Positions 27,873 through 36,688 of a stretch of DNA of 64,000 nt are shown piece by piece. The DNA comes from Metabacillus sp. KUDC1714 (GTDB taxonomy: Bacteria > Bacillota > Bacilli > Bacillales > Bacillaceae), in NCBI RefSeq assembly GCF_014217835.1, contig NZ_CP055263.1:5521501-5585500 (forward strand), read 5' to 3'. The first letter of the stretch is position 1. Every line of letters starts with the position of its first letter. The position numbers and the translations under genes are program-made. The notes beneath the pieces were generated by a model. The model saw only the letters and a program-made list of their open reading frames with translations. It had not been told where the DNA came from and made no database searches.

Positions 27873-28578
27873 AATCTTTCTTTATAGCTGCATCAAGTGC
27901 AACGACGATCATATCATTAAATGTAGTTTGTCTCTCTTCTGAAGTTGTTTCTTCACCTGTTAATATATGGTCACTTACTGTTAAAACAGAAAGAGCTTTA
28001 CGATCATATTTTGCAGCTAGTGTATAGAGGGCTGCTGATTCCATTTCGATTGCTAGGATACCATATTGTGCCCATTTTTCTAATTCAGCATTATCATTGT
28101 AAAACATGTCTGCTGTAAATACATTACCTACTTTAAGATTTAATCCTTTTTCAAGTCCTGTATCATAGGCCTTTTTAAGAAGATCAAAGTTAGCTGTAGG
28201 TGCATAATCAACCCCACCAAATGTTAAGCGATTCATTTGCGAATCAGTTGAAGCACTCATTGCCAATATGACATCCCGCACTTTTACATCCTTTTGAATC
28301 GCACCACATGTTCCCACACGGATTAACTGTTGTACACCATAGCTCTGCATAAGCTCATTTATGTATATAGAGATTGACGGAACTCCCATACCCGTTCCTT
28401 GCACAGAAATTCTGTTTCCTTTATATGTCCCAGTAAAGCCAAGCATTCCTCTTACTTCATTGTAACAAGTCACATCATTTAAAAACGTTTCTGCAATATA
28501 TTTTGCACGTAATGGATCACCGGGTAGTAATACCGTTTCAGCAATTTCATTCTCTTTTGCACCAATATGTACACTCAT
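27871..28578 (-). CDS. deoD: purine nucleoside phosphorylase
   Basis: A 235-residue cytoplasmic phosphorylase of the DeoD hexameric type. It cleaves purine (deoxy)nucleosides with phosphate into base and (deoxy)ribose-1-phosphate. Recognisable motifs are [25 protein letters not shown] and [15 protein letters not shown], and Asp in [10 protein letters not shown] is the catalytic residue. A strong AGGAGGG site precedes ATG. The gene is transcribed alone in the minus direction, with the small ORFs at 28791 and 28937 divergent. Confidence 0.95.
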   Translation of the reverse strand: MSVHIGAKENEIAETVLLPGDPLRAKYIAETFLNDVTCYNEVRGMLGFTGTYKGNRISVQGTGMGVPSISIYINELMQSYGVQQLIRVGTCGAIQKDVKVRDVILAMSASTDSQMNRLTFGGVDYAPTANFDLLKKAYDTGLEKGLNLKVGNVFTADMFYNDNAELEKWAQYGILAIEMESAALYTLAAKYDRKALSVLTVSDHILTGEETTSEERQTTFNDMIVVALDAAIKKD

Positions 28579-28790
28579 TTTACTTTTCCCTCCTATTCAA
28601 ATGTAACTAAAGAGTCAATTTACTATACCATAAGAAATAATCCAAATAAAAGTTTCCCCGAGAGAAAATAGGGATATTGTAACACCTTTTCAAATACATA
28701 ATTAATTTTATGCTAATCATTTTTTTACAGCTTTATCTTAAGCTAGGAGGGAAATGATATAAAAGTAAATCTATTTAGGAGGGGAAAAAT

Positions 28791-28931
28791 TTGAAAAAGA
28801 AACTAGAACAAGCTGTACAGCATGCAAATGAAACAAATCCAGGTTCTCGAAACAGATCACACCCTCAAGCATCAAAAAAATCAAAAAAACAAAAAACTCA
28901 CAATAATAACAACACAAATGAAATGGGGTAA
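28791..28931 (+). CDS. small basic peptide of unknown function
   Basis: A 46-codon ORF starting TTG, with AGGAGGGG six bases upstream, the best ribosome site in the region. The peptide is hydrophilic: KKKLEQAVQHANETNPGSR then a Ser/Lys/Asn-rich tail (SKKSKKQKTHNNNN). The composition resembles small acid-soluble spore proteins but I cannot name a family. The next ORF starts six bases after its stop, so the two form a pair. Confidence 0.6.
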   Translation: MKKKLEQAVQHANETNPGSRNRSHPQASKKSKKQKTHNNNNTNEMG

Positions 28932-28936
28932 ATTAA

Positions 28937-29086
28937 ATGGGTAAAAAGCATCGTAATCGAATTACACCTAAAAAGAATAATCATATTCCACCAGAAGTAA
29001 CTGGCGCTGAGGAAATTGCTCATGGTAAGGAAGAATCTTCAGCAAAGCGAAAAAATGGTCCTGGACATAATCAAGAATCTCATTAA
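28937..29086 (+). CDS. small hydrophilic peptide of unknown function
   Basis: A 49-codon ORF beginning MGKKHRNRITPKK. It has the segment PPEVTGAEEIAHGKEE and a polar end, with no hydrophobic segment. It lies immediately behind the ORF at 28791, with the GGGTAAATTAA of that ORF's end as its ribosome site. The style resembles minor small acid-soluble spore proteins (SspO/SspP-like); this is a guess from composition. An inverted repeat follows. Confidence 0.55.
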   Translation: MGKKHRNRITPKKNNHIPPEVTGAEEIAHGKEESSAKRKNGPGHNQESH

Positions 29087-29101
29087 TATAGGATTAGAAA
29101 A

Positions 29102-29127
29102 GCTGACAGTTTTAATAAACTGTCAGC
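29102..29127 (-). terminator. terminator of yodL
   Basis: GCTGACAGTTT (29102-29112) pairs with its complement at 29117-29127. The minus strand then has TTTTCTAATCC. It lies just past the yodL stop. It may also stop the two small plus-strand ORFs, though the plus-strand tail is poor. Confidence 0.7.
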
Positions 29128-29128
29128 C

Positions 29129-29440
29129 TCACCTTACGTGAATACGATTTATTTGTTTCCATCCTTCTGGATGAAGCTTATAGTAAAATTGTCCTTTTTT
29201 CCCCTCATCAATTAATAATATATCACCTGTACATACATATCGTGCCTGATAATCTGGGGGCATTCGGTCTGCTACATTAAAGGTTTGAAAAGCCTTTTCT
29301 AATACATCATTATGTCTATTCCCTTCTAGAAAACACCGATAGACAGCTTCATACCCTTTCTTGTCTCCAAACTTAGGAGTTTGAAAAATCGTAATATCAT
29401 ATGCATTTAATCGTTTTTTAACCAATAAAGAATAAACCAC
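29129..29440 (-). CDS. yodL: YodL-like protein
   Basis: A 103-residue soluble protein. Key stretches are LNAYDITIFQTPKFG, GYEAVYRCFLEG and QARYVCTGDILLIDEG, which match the YodL family as I recall it, a domain also found in some phage and mobile-element proteins. The length is like that of B. subtilis YodL. Its position upstream of the yodM-like phosphatase and downstream of deoD follows B. subtilis. Function unknown. Confidence 0.75.
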   Translation of the reverse strand: MVYSLLVKKRLNAYDITIFQTPKFGDKKGYEAVYRCFLEGNRHNDVLEKAFQTFNVADRMPPDYQARYVCTGDILLIDEGKKGQFYYKLHPEGWKQINRIHVR

Positions 29441-29510
29441 ATTTCTCCCTCCAAGTAAGTCAGCATTATATACTACTTAAATTGGCTATTCATGGAGAAA
29501 ATCCCTTTAT

Positions 29511-30143
29511 CTAAAACAATCTTTTTTTGTCGAACAACTGATTTATTTTAGCTATTATTGTTGTTAAAACAATAAACCACACAAAACCTGCACTAAATCC
29601 TGCAACTACATCAGTAAGGTAATGAACACCCAAATATATTCTACTTAATCCAATTAAAAAAATTAAGGTTATCGTACTGATTAATAAAGTCTTATTTTGT
29701 TTATTTGTATTACTCAAATAACGAATTAATAGATAACAAATAAAGCTATAAACTGCCATGGAATTCATTGAATGACCGCTTGGAAAGCTATAATGTGCCG
29801 CTTCATATACTGCATTAAAAGAAGGGCGTTCTCTTAAAAATTGCTCTTTAAGCTGATAATTTAGCTGCCTTACACTATAAAGCATGACAAATAAAAAAAC
29901 GACATCTATAACCTTCCGTCTAATAAGTAATATAACCGCAATAACAAAACAAATTGGCAACATGTATTTAATCGATCCGATATCCGATATGAATAAAAAC
30001 ACATCATTCAATAACGGTGAACGAACCTTTTCGAAAAAAAGTGTTACATTATTATCTAAAGAACCTATTACCTCATAGGGATAAATAATAGCGCAGAGTA
30101 GAAATATGAATAGTGATACAATAAACCACTTTATCAAAAGCAT
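29511..30143 (-). CDS. yodM: PAP2 family phosphatase
   Basis: A 210-residue integral membrane phosphatase of the PAP2 superfamily, which removes phosphate from lipid phosphates such as undecaprenyl pyrophosphate or phosphatidate. The three catalytic motifs are KEQFLRERPS, SFPSGHSMNS, and SRIYLGVHYLTDVVAG. About six hydrophobic segments are present. It is in the same position as yodM of B. subtilis, just past yodL. The substrate is not certain. Confidence 0.88.
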   Translation of the reverse strand: MLLIKWFIVSLFIFLLCAIIYPYEVIGSLDNNVTLFFEKVRSPLLNDVFLFISDIGSIKYMLPICFVIAVILLIRRKVIDVVFLFVMLYSVRQLNYQLKEQFLRERPSFNAVYEAAHYSFPSGHSMNSMAVYSFICYLLIRYLSNTNKQNKTLLISTITLIFLIGLSRIYLGVHYLTDVVAGFSAGFVWFIVLTTIIAKINQLFDKKRLF

Positions 30144-30221
30144 TCCTCTCCTTTACACAAAGAACTGGTCTGTTGTTGAGATATAGCTAAAAACCCTGAC
30201 AAAAAAATGTAAGTTAGATCT

Positions 30222-30731
30222 CTACCTTGCATATTTTTCAACCCAATCCTTTACCTTTATTGAAACCTTATTAACACTCGTATTTGATGTATCGATCATA
30301 ACCATTGGTGGTTCATATTCTTTATCTGCATTCTCTATTAACCATTTCGCAAATTGATTATGCTCCTTTATAAGTTCATTTGACCAGCCTCTTTCAAGCA
30401 AACGTTTTTCACGAACTCTATCGTCACAATGGAGGTTTAGGAATAAAATTTGACTAAATTCTTTATAATCCTCACACTTTTTAATTTCCCAAGGCATTTG
30501 AGTTCCACACAAAATAGTCATTCTATTACTTTTTGCAATATGACTAGCAATTCTCATCCAAATATTTTTTACTATTTGCCAATCCCCAACGGCATTAGTG
30601 AGTAATTCTTCATCTATATCAAATACATCAAATTCAGGTAAAAGTTCTCGAAGATGTGGCACTATTGTCGTTTTACCACTCCCACTAGCACCTGTAATAA
30701 TAAATAAAGGTAGCTTAGCATAATCTTTCAT
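30222..30731 (-). CDS. P-loop nucleotide or nucleoside kinase-like protein
   Basis: A 169-residue P-loop NTPase with Walker A GASGSGKTT at residues 15-23, then DIDEELL. The rest resembles AAA_18/AAA_33 small kinases that phosphorylate nucleosides or small molecules. CGTQMPWE is a possible substrate-side motif. It could be a gluconate- or shikimate-like kinase. It reads alone, upstream of the PAP2 gene. Confidence 0.7.
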   Translation of the reverse strand: MKDYAKLPLFIITGASGSGKTTIVPHLRELLPEFDVFDIDEELLTNAVGDWQIVKNIWMRIASHIAKSNRMTILCGTQMPWEIKKCEDYKEFSQILFLNLHCDDRVREKRLLERGWSNELIKEHNQFAKWLIENADKEYEPPMVMIDTSNTSVNKVSIKVKDWVEKYAR

Positions 30732-31275
30732 CTATTATCATCACCTTTCAACGTGAAGATTACCTTAAATTGATTTTAATATAATCTTCTCTTACCTACG
30801 AGCATATTACACCACATAATTTCCCATTCTAATATTGCCTATCTTAACAATCCTTCAACTATAAATCCTGCATTATTGCTTTATCTAAGGATTCTTTAGA
30901 AGCAAAGTTTAGAGGTTCGCAATAGACTTCAATACAATCCCTTATTCAGATATGAAGTGAGGGTTACCACAATTACGGTAACCACATCAACCTATGATTT
31001 TGTTACCATCTTTTCTAGCAAACCTCAACCTTAAACCTTTTTTCCTCAAAACCTAGTTTCCATAACTTGATCAAATTTCATGAGCAAAATATTGATGTAC
31101 ATCTTAATAGAGAAATAACTATATATCGTTCAAACGAAACATGCATTTTAGCAAGAATAATTATTCATTAAACAAGTTGTTGCTTTACTTACATTTCTGG
31201 AATTAACTATATCAAAAAGACTGACTAAAAATCATGTCAGCCTTCGTACAACGTTTTATTATGAAAGTGCAACTA
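30732..31275. other. intergenic region with one inverted repeat
   Basis: No gene is visible in 544 bases. GGTTACC at 30962-30968 pairs with GGTAACC at 30977-30983, a 22-base imperfect palindrome, with one more GTTACC near 31001. The terminator of the yvbH-like operon is at 31217-31244. The rest is AT-rich and holds no clear coding sequence. Confidence 0.5.
31217..31244 (-). terminator. terminator of the kinase-Spo0M-YvbH operon
   Basis: On the minus strand AAGGCTGAC pairs with GTCAGTCTT (one G-U pair) and TTTTTGATAT follows. It lies 30 bases after the last gene. Confidence 0.75.
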
Positions 31276-31890
31276 TTAGTTATTAATGTACTTCTCAAAT
31301 ACTTCACCAAAGTCTCTCTCATGGTATTGTTCACGAGCGGAAGATAGCCAATTAAAACCGAATTCAGTAAGCCCTTTGTATGTATCTGAAAGATTATTAT
31401 CATCTGTTCGAGCATTTTGTAGAACTGCTACGGCCTTATCTAAACTTTGTGTTGCCATATTTAACATAATCTCATTTTCGAAGGTTATTTCAGAAATACG
31501 GATAAGCGCTTTGTATAGATCTTTTAATTGTTCAATTTGATCTTTTCTTACATCAATATCAAATGTTTCACTACCAATTGAAAATTTTATTTCTACATCC
31601 ATATCGATCTTTCCAGCTGTTTCAAGCGCAACTCCTGAAATTTTACGTTGAGAATATGGATATCGATTCAATGTTCTTTTAGATGATGCCGCACTAGCTC
31701 CATCTACGTGTATAACAGCAAGGTTCGTGAAGCAATATTCATCAGCTTTTGTTTTTATTAAAAAGTAGATTTTTTCATTATCTTCATGCATAACATAGTC
31801 ATCAGCATCCGTTTTATCATAATCTGAAGGCTGAATAATTGTTCCAATATCAGATAATCCTAATGCATCAGCAGCTAATTTTTTAAACAT
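31276..31890 (-). CDS. yvbH: PH-domain protein, YvbH-like
   Basis: A 204-residue protein that matches B. subtilis YvbH in length and layout. A bacterial pleckstrin-homology-like domain (about 1-125, from MFKKLAADALGLSDIGTI to EIKFSIGSETFDIDV) is followed by a helical oligomerisation segment (about 130-204). The family is thought to bind other proteins or polymers but has no known function. It is the last gene of an operon with a kinase and Spo0M. The symbol is by similarity; it is not at the yvbH locus of B. subtilis. Confidence 0.7.
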   Translation of the reverse strand: MFKKLAADALGLSDIGTIIQPSDYDKTDADDYVMHEDNEKIYFLIKTKADEYCFTNLAVIHVDGASAASSKRTLNRYPYSQRKISGVALETAGKIDMDVEIKFSIGSETFDIDVRKDQIEQLKDLYKALIRISEITFENEIMLNMATQSLDKAVAVLQNARTDDNNLSDTYKGLTEFGFNWLSSAREQYHERDFGEVFEKYINN

Positions 31891-31941
31891 CTAATCATCT
31901 CCATTTTTAATAATAGTTGTTATTTTCCACTCTATAATTGT

Positions 31942-32712
31942 TTAACTATGCTTCATTAGTACATCATTGAAGGTAGCTTTAATTGTAGGAAGTTCATAAT
32001 CTTGTATGGTAAATTGAATCAATGATTCATCCATATCTAATGCTTCTGAGAACAAACCTGCTAGTCCCCTTGCGCGACGATCCACTTCCATAATTACTTC
32101 TAGTTTAGTTTCATCAATTTGAAAGAAGATCAACTCAATCTCATCGAATTTACCATAATAAGGACCTGAAGTTGGAACAAACTCGAATTCTTGAATAAAC
32201 GGTAACCTTTTACGAATTTTATAGGGAGCTGCTTCATTTTTAACCTTTCTTAATTTAAAACCGAGTTGTGAAAATACGCTCATTGCTTCCTCGACCATAT
32301 CACTTGGCAAAATGTCAATCATATCGCGGTCTGTTGGATCAACTGAGCCTTTTATATCTACTCCAGTTTGAATCCAAACTTTTGAGGAACCGGTACTTAT
32401 TGGAGTATCCATCGGGATTTTAATTTTAAAAGGAATGGTTTTTAATTCTTCTGGCATTATAACAAAGGGCTCATTTAGCTTAATTGTTGAAATAACAGCT
32501 TGTTTATGAATGATTTTATCATCAGATTCTTTTTCATATGTAGTATTGATAGTTAAGTAGATTTCATCAATATTTTGTTCGATGCTACCACCTTTAATCT
32601 CAACAATTCCTTCTGCTTCCTCTCCTACTTTAATTGAAGATTGGGAAAGCTTTGTATCTACCTTAGCTGATCCAATTCCAATACTAGCCAAAACCTTGTT
32701 AAAAAATGACAT
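31942..32712 (-). CDS. spo0M: sporulation control protein Spo0M
   Basis: A 256-residue arrestin-like protein. The start MSFFNKVLASIGIGSAKVDT is the typical Spo0M opening, and GEEAEGIVEIKGGSIEQNID and DPTDRDMIDILPSD follow. Spo0M in B. subtilis (258 residues) affects sporulation and cytoplasmic structure. The ATG at 32712 has GGAGGAGA upstream; a longer frame beginning at 32739 overlaps the kinase gene. It lies between the kinase and the PH-domain protein. Its partners are not known. Confidence 0.9.
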   Translation of the reverse strand: MSFFNKVLASIGIGSAKVDTKLSQSSIKVGEEAEGIVEIKGGSIEQNIDEIYLTINTTYEKESDDKIIHKQAVISTIKLNEPFVIMPEELKTIPFKIKIPMDTPISTGSSKVWIQTGVDIKGSVDPTDRDMIDILPSDMVEEAMSVFSQLGFKLRKVKNEAAPYKIRKRLPFIQEFEFVPTSGPYYGKFDEIELIFFQIDETKLEVIMEVDRRARGLAGLFSEALDMDESLIQFTIQDYELPTIKATFNDVLMKHS

Positions 32713-32729
32713 ATAACTTTCTCCTCCGT

Positions 32730-33524
32730 TTAAATGCATTCTTTTACATCATTTATTAATAATTGGACCTCTGCATACGGTTCATCCAGTTGAAGCATTT
32801 TTCTTAATACTTTTTTTGCGATGGGTGTAAGTTGTAATTCTTCTTCCCAGCTTCTTTTTTTCTTAGAAATTGGTTCAAAAGACGAATAAAGTAAAAACAA
32901 TAAAAAATGTCCTAAAGCGTAAAAATCACTTTTAAAGGCAATTTCCCGGTACAATTGCTTTTCGAGATGATTGACTTTTTTCTCAATTAGACTTGTTTGA
33001 TCTTCTAGCTTTCTTGCAAGTCCAAAATCAATAATAAAGTATTCTTTATCATTTTTTAGTATGTTCGGAATTCTTAAATCCCGATGTATAAACCCGAGTT
33101 CATGAATATATTTTACCAAATGTAAGATATGGTAAAGCTCATTGAAAGCTGAAGATTCAGTATATGAAATGTTTTCACGGAAGATTATTTCTTCAAATGT
33201 ACTTCCCTTTTTATGCTCCATTACAATAAATTGTTTGTTATTCTCTTCAAAATGTTCATAAAAGGTCGGAAATGCTGAACAATTTAAAGTTTTTAATATA
33301 TTTGCCTCACGTTTAAATGAATTCCGACCTGATTCTTCAAGCATTTTGTACTTCCGTAATTGTTTCAATACAAGAAGATTTCCTTGTTGATCATTCACTA
33401 AATACGTGTAACCATAGCTTCCTTTTCCGAGCAAATTTACAACAATATATTTCCCACCAATAAGTTCTGCAGTCTTTAAAGGTTTTTCACTAACTTCTAT
33501 TAGCTTTGAGTAAATCCTCTTCAT
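32730..33524 (-). CDS. Hanks-type serine/threonine protein kinase
   Basis: A 264-residue kinase with no membrane segment. The glycine loop is GKGSYGYTYLV, the ATP-binding lysine is in LLVLKQLR, a Glu in FKREANIL completes the salt bridge, the catalytic loop is HRDLRIPN and DFGLA binds magnesium. The loop lysine usually written HRDLKPxN is Arg here, which may change activity. The C-terminal lobe is short. Its ATG lies immediately after the stop of the 59-aa ORF (TAAATG), so translation is probably coupled. The substrates could include Spo0M or the PH-domain protein encoded next; this is inference. Confidence 0.85.
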   Translation of the reverse strand: MKRIYSKLIEVSEKPLKTAELIGGKYIVVNLLGKGSYGYTYLVNDQQGNLLVLKQLRKYKMLEESGRNSFKREANILKTLNCSAFPTFYEHFEENNKQFIVMEHKKGSTFEEIIFRENISYTESSAFNELYHILHLVKYIHELGFIHRDLRIPNILKNDKEYFIIDFGLARKLEDQTSLIEKKVNHLEKQLYREIAFKSDFYALGHFLLFLLYSSFEPISKKKRSWEEELQLTPIAKKVLRKMLQLDEPYAEVQLLINDVKECI

Positions 33525-33704
33525 TTAGCTACTATAGGAACTAAAGAAACCACTTGATTTATGCTTTTTCTTATAATATTGATGGCCATATTTAGATGGA
33601 TGATTATAGCCTGATTTTCGTTTTTTAAAATCACTTGAGCTATAACGATTATGGGAATGGGAAGTTTTACTTGATATGAGTGATTTAAGTATTTTGCGTA
33701 ACAT
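33525..33704 (-). CDS. 59-aa Ser/Tyr/Lys-rich peptide ahead of the kinase
   Basis: A short ORF on the minus strand, ATG at 33704 with AGAGGGA upstream, ending TAA directly before the kinase ATG. The peptide is basic with serine and tyrosine clusters (LISSKTSHSHNRYSSSDF, GYNHPSKYGHQYYKKKHK, SSGFFSSYSS). It has no hydrophobic segment. I do not recognise the family. The tight join to the kinase and the many possible phosphosites make it a candidate leader, regulator or substrate, but this is a guess. Confidence 0.55.
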   Translation of the reverse strand: MLRKILKSLISSKTSHSHNRYSSSDFKKRKSGYNHPSKYGHQYYKKKHKSSGFFSSYSS

Positions 33705-33861
33705 GTTTTATCCCTCTTTTCTGCTTTATGTTTATATATACGAATTAAAAGAACAAAGGTTTCACTTTTACATACAATAATACATCAATTATATCGTGAA
33801 TTTTTAGCAACAGTCATTTTTTAACATTACAATAAAAGTATAAATACAAAGGATGGCTTAC

Positions 33862-34974
33862 ATGTTGGGACTATTAAAAACATTTGCTCCGAATCCAAAG
33901 GAATACCCTACAGTACAAGAATCTGAACGGATAAAGCTTTACGAAGAGATAAATCAATCATTAAATAATCTAACTCCTGTCTTCACAACACAAACTGAGC
34001 GTAATTTAATTAGAGAAATTTACAAGGAAACAGAACAACATAATGTTAATAATTTAACTAGAACAGAAGCATATCTCCGTTTTTTTTCCAAACATAAAGA
34101 AATTCATTGGTCATTTCTTGCTCATATGGTGTCTCGTAATGGTGGATACAGTATGACCGACTTAAAAAGCTCGTTGGTCAGCCATTTTTTTGACAATGAG
34201 AAAAGGCAGATAATGTTCGACTTTTTAGAGAGAGCAAATGCGCTAATTTTTTATGATGCATATCCCCAATTACTTTTATACGAAAAAAGCAAGAATGAAA
34301 ACAGATCATACTTTCACTTACTACCCGCTTTTCATATTTCAAAATTTATGATTCCTATCTGGAACTACTTTCTTTCGTCCTCAAATTCTAGCTTATTAAC
34401 CTTAGCTCTCATTACAAATGAACAAAATTATGTAGAAAAACACTTAATGTCTTCGCAAACAACGAAAAATAAAATCTTTCATACATTACCATATGTTTTG
34501 CAGGAAAAAATGGGTCTTACACATGTAATATTCCCTTATAAACGATATCCATTTTTAAGGTATTATAAACTTTCAGGAATTGAAGTTCATGAATTTTCCT
34601 CAGTGTCTGAACGAATTCAAATTGGAAAGCAGCTGTATTCAATTCTGTTTTCTAAGCATCAATATAATTCAATATATAGCTTTGCCAATTACTTTGGCCA
34701 TAGTGGTTCAAGAAGTGACTATTGGCCACATTTATATACAAAGGATAATCATCATGTTCATAAGATCTATAGTCCTTCATTGCCACATGCATGGAACGAT
34801 GTATCACATTCATTTCCTACAAAACAAGATTGGTTTACAGATATAGCTCAAATAAAATCTTTCGAAATTGGCATAACGATGAATGAAACAGACATAACAA
34901 AGGATGTCAAACGTGATTTAAACATGTTATTGGCGCTTGGTAAATTAAAGTTAACTAAACACAAGATTGGCTAG
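33862..34974 (+). CDS. yppC: DUF2515 family protein, YppC-like
   Basis: A 370-residue protein resembling B. subtilis YppC, which carries the DUF2515 domain. The segments NLTRTEAYLRFFSKHKEIHWSFLAH then MVSRNGGYSMTDLK are characteristic. No membrane segment. The ATG at 33862 follows AAGGATGG at the right distance; an ATG nine bases earlier lies inside the ribosome site. Function unknown. It is read away from the kinase operon and ends at a terminator. Confidence 0.75.
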   Translation: MLGLLKTFAPNPKEYPTVQESERIKLYEEINQSLNNLTPVFTTQTERNLIREIYKETEQHNVNNLTRTEAYLRFFSKHKEIHWSFLAHMVSRNGGYSMTDLKSSLVSHFFDNEKRQIMFDFLERANALIFYDAYPQLLLYEKSKNENRSYFHLLPAFHISKFMIPIWNYFLSSSNSSLLTLALITNEQNYVEKHLMSSQTTKNKIFHTLPYVLQEKMGLTHVIFPYKRYPFLRYYKLSGIEVHEFSSVSERIQIGKQLYSILFSKHQYNSIYSFANYFGHSGSRSDYWPHLYTKDNHHVHKIYSPSLPHAWNDVSHSFPTKQDWFTDIAQIKSFEIGITMNETDITKDVKRDLNMLLALGKLKLTKHKIG

Positions 34975-35043
34975 TATCGTCTAGAAAAAATAATTCTAGA
35001 TTATATTTAGATCGATAGAAACGTAATTTGAACATACAAATGA

Positions 35044-35067
35044 GACTGACTTAGTATCAGTCCTTTT
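35044..35067 (+). terminator. terminator after the DUF2515 gene
   Basis: GACTGA (35044-35049) pairs with TCAGTC (35057-35062) and is followed by CTTTTT. It lies about 70 bases after the stop, so a weaker assignment. Confidence 0.55.
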
Positions 35068-35160
35068 TCACACATTCAGTATTATGGGGTTTCAACCAAA
35101 ATACATAGTGATTAGAATTCAGACGTTCCACTATTCAGTCAGCCTCAATGTTATTAACTA

Positions 35161-35343
35161 TTAATCTTCATTCTCAAAATCTAAATCTTCATCAATAATG
35201 CATTTGTTTAGAAGGTAATCAAACGTAATATCCGCTAGTTCTTCTAGCTCACTTTCACCAGGAACATACCCTCTTTTTGTGAGCTCATTGTAAAAGAACT
35301 CCGCAATCTCCTCTGTATCAATAATCACTTCAATTTCCTTCAC
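35161..35343 (-). CDS. yozD: small acidic protein YozD
   Basis: A 60-residue, strongly acidic protein (VIIDTEEIAEFFYNELTKRG, ending DEDLDFENED) that matches YozD of B. subtilis (58 residues). The start is GTG with AAAGGGGGG upstream. No membrane segment. It lies near the yodN-yozE group as in B. subtilis. Function unknown. Confidence 0.8.
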   Translation of the reverse strand: MKEIEVIIDTEEIAEFFYNELTKRGYVPGESELEELADITFDYLLNKCIIDEDLDFENED

Positions 35344-35631
35344 AATATCGCCCCCCTTTTATTGTTTATGTCCTTGTAAAAGGACATATGTCACCTTAAA
35401 ACATTTAATTTTTCATTAAAGGCTAATCTTAATTAAAACAAGACTTAACAGATCTTTATGGACAGTTACCAACATCCTATTTTCTTAGCATCTCCTGAAT
35501 CATAAAGTCGGAGTTTTAAGCCTGTTAAACCTTAAAAAATAAATAATATATATAGAAACTGGAATAAAGAAGGTTTTCTCTCATATAGATAGATTTAAGT
35601 GGACAAGCATTCTTAATTAGGAGTGGATAGT

Positions 35632-35820
35632 ATGTTAAAAGCGGATTATCAGAATGGAATAATTGAAAAAGAAAGAAGATCAAATCACAATATTCTTCAG
35701 TTTATTGATGGACCAGGATTTGACAAGCTATTACAATTTTTAATTAGAGGATTATTTCTCGGGATGATTGTTTTTTGCATACCATACTTTTGCTTTCTCT
35801 TAATTACCTGTTTTTTTTAA
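35632..35820 (+). CDS. small single-pass membrane protein
   Basis: A 62-residue protein with a polar N-terminal 35 residues (YQNGIIEKERRSNHN, FIDGPGFDKLLQFL) and a C-terminal hydrophobic segment with three cysteines (MIVFCIPYFCFLLITCFF). The ATG at 35632 has TAGGAG eight bases upstream; a GTG at 35623 would start inside it. It ends overlapping the yodN stop, in the convergent direction. Family not recognised. Confidence 0.55.
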   Translation: MLKADYQNGIIEKERRSNHNILQFIDGPGFDKLLQFLIRGLFLGMIVFCIPYFCFLLITCFF

Positions 35821-36497
35821 TTATTACTATCCGTTTCTCGATATCTTCGAAGACTTTTTAAAATTAAATCCATCATTTCTTTATATTCAGGCTCTCCAAA
35901 CATTTGATAAAGTGCCTTATAATCATTGTAGATATCAAGTAATTCATCAATCATTTTATTCTGCTCCTGTAGCCCATTTCCTACTTCATCGGTATCTGAA
36001 CTAATATGATTACTAATCATTGCTTTAAAATATCGACCTGTATCTGTTTTCGTGTTATTAAGATGAAGTTGTTGCATAAATGTTTCAGCGTCTTGATTAC
36101 TTATCATTAGGCTCATCTCATCTTCGGTAGCTTCCAGCCATTCACCATCAGACATCCTTGTCAATTCATATGTTAGTTCTTCCCATCCATCATCAGCATA
36201 TCGCCAAACCTCTGTTCTAATGCCCACGATTCGGAATAATGAACTACCATATCCTTTAACCAGGACTATATCTCCAATTTGATAAAGAACATCAATGCTA
36301 ATCTGTTCCGTTTCGATTACTGAACCATCATAATCGGAATATAATTGAAGAGCGCTTTCAAAGTATAAAATTTCACTATGATTTACTTCGTACACAAAGT
36401 GTTGGTCAACTTGATGTAGCTTCGTAATTGTCCCAACTGTTCCATACATAATAATCACGACAATGTCCCCTATTTTATATTTTGGTCTATTTTTCAT
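35817..36497 (-). CDS. yodN: YodN-like protein
   Basis: A 226-residue soluble protein. The start MKNRPKYKIGDIVVIIMYGTVG opens a small beta-domain like those in KOW or SH3 folds, and a second KIGD-like stretch (YQIGDIVLVKGYG) follows. The C-terminal 60 residues are helical and acidic. The ATG at 36497 has AAAGGAGAGATG upstream; a longer frame begins at 36608. B. subtilis YodN is 219 residues. Function unknown. Confidence 0.75.
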   Translation of the reverse strand: MKNRPKYKIGDIVVIIMYGTVGTITKLHQVDQHFVYEVNHSEILYFESALQLYSDYDGSVIETEQISIDVLYQIGDIVLVKGYGSSLFRIVGIRTEVWRYADDGWEELTYELTRMSDGEWLEATEDEMSLMISNQDAETFMQQLHLNNTKTDTGRYFKAMISNHISSDTDEVGNGLQEQNKMIDELLDIYNDYKALYQMFGEPEYKEMMDLILKSLRRYRETDSNN

Positions 36498-36611
36498 CGC
36501 CCATCTCTCCTTTGTCGTGATTATGAAGGATAGGATAGTATATGCTGTATTTCTTATTTCGTCATGGGCACTTTTTGGATAAGAAGATGAAATTGATAGT
36601 TCGTCCATTCA

Positions 36612-36641
36612 AAAAGGCGGTAGTTTATATAAACTGCCTTC
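36612..36641 (-). terminator. possible terminator upstream of yodN
   Basis: The palindrome AGTTTATATAAACT is flanked by AAGGC and GCCTT arms with one small bulge. On the minus strand it ends CCGCCTTTTTG. It follows the yozE terminator, so it may be a second stop signal or an attenuator for yodN. Confidence 0.5.
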
Positions 36642-36688
36642 TAAATAAAAAATTAGTTTTCAAAAACGGAAATTTTTTTTTGAAAGTA

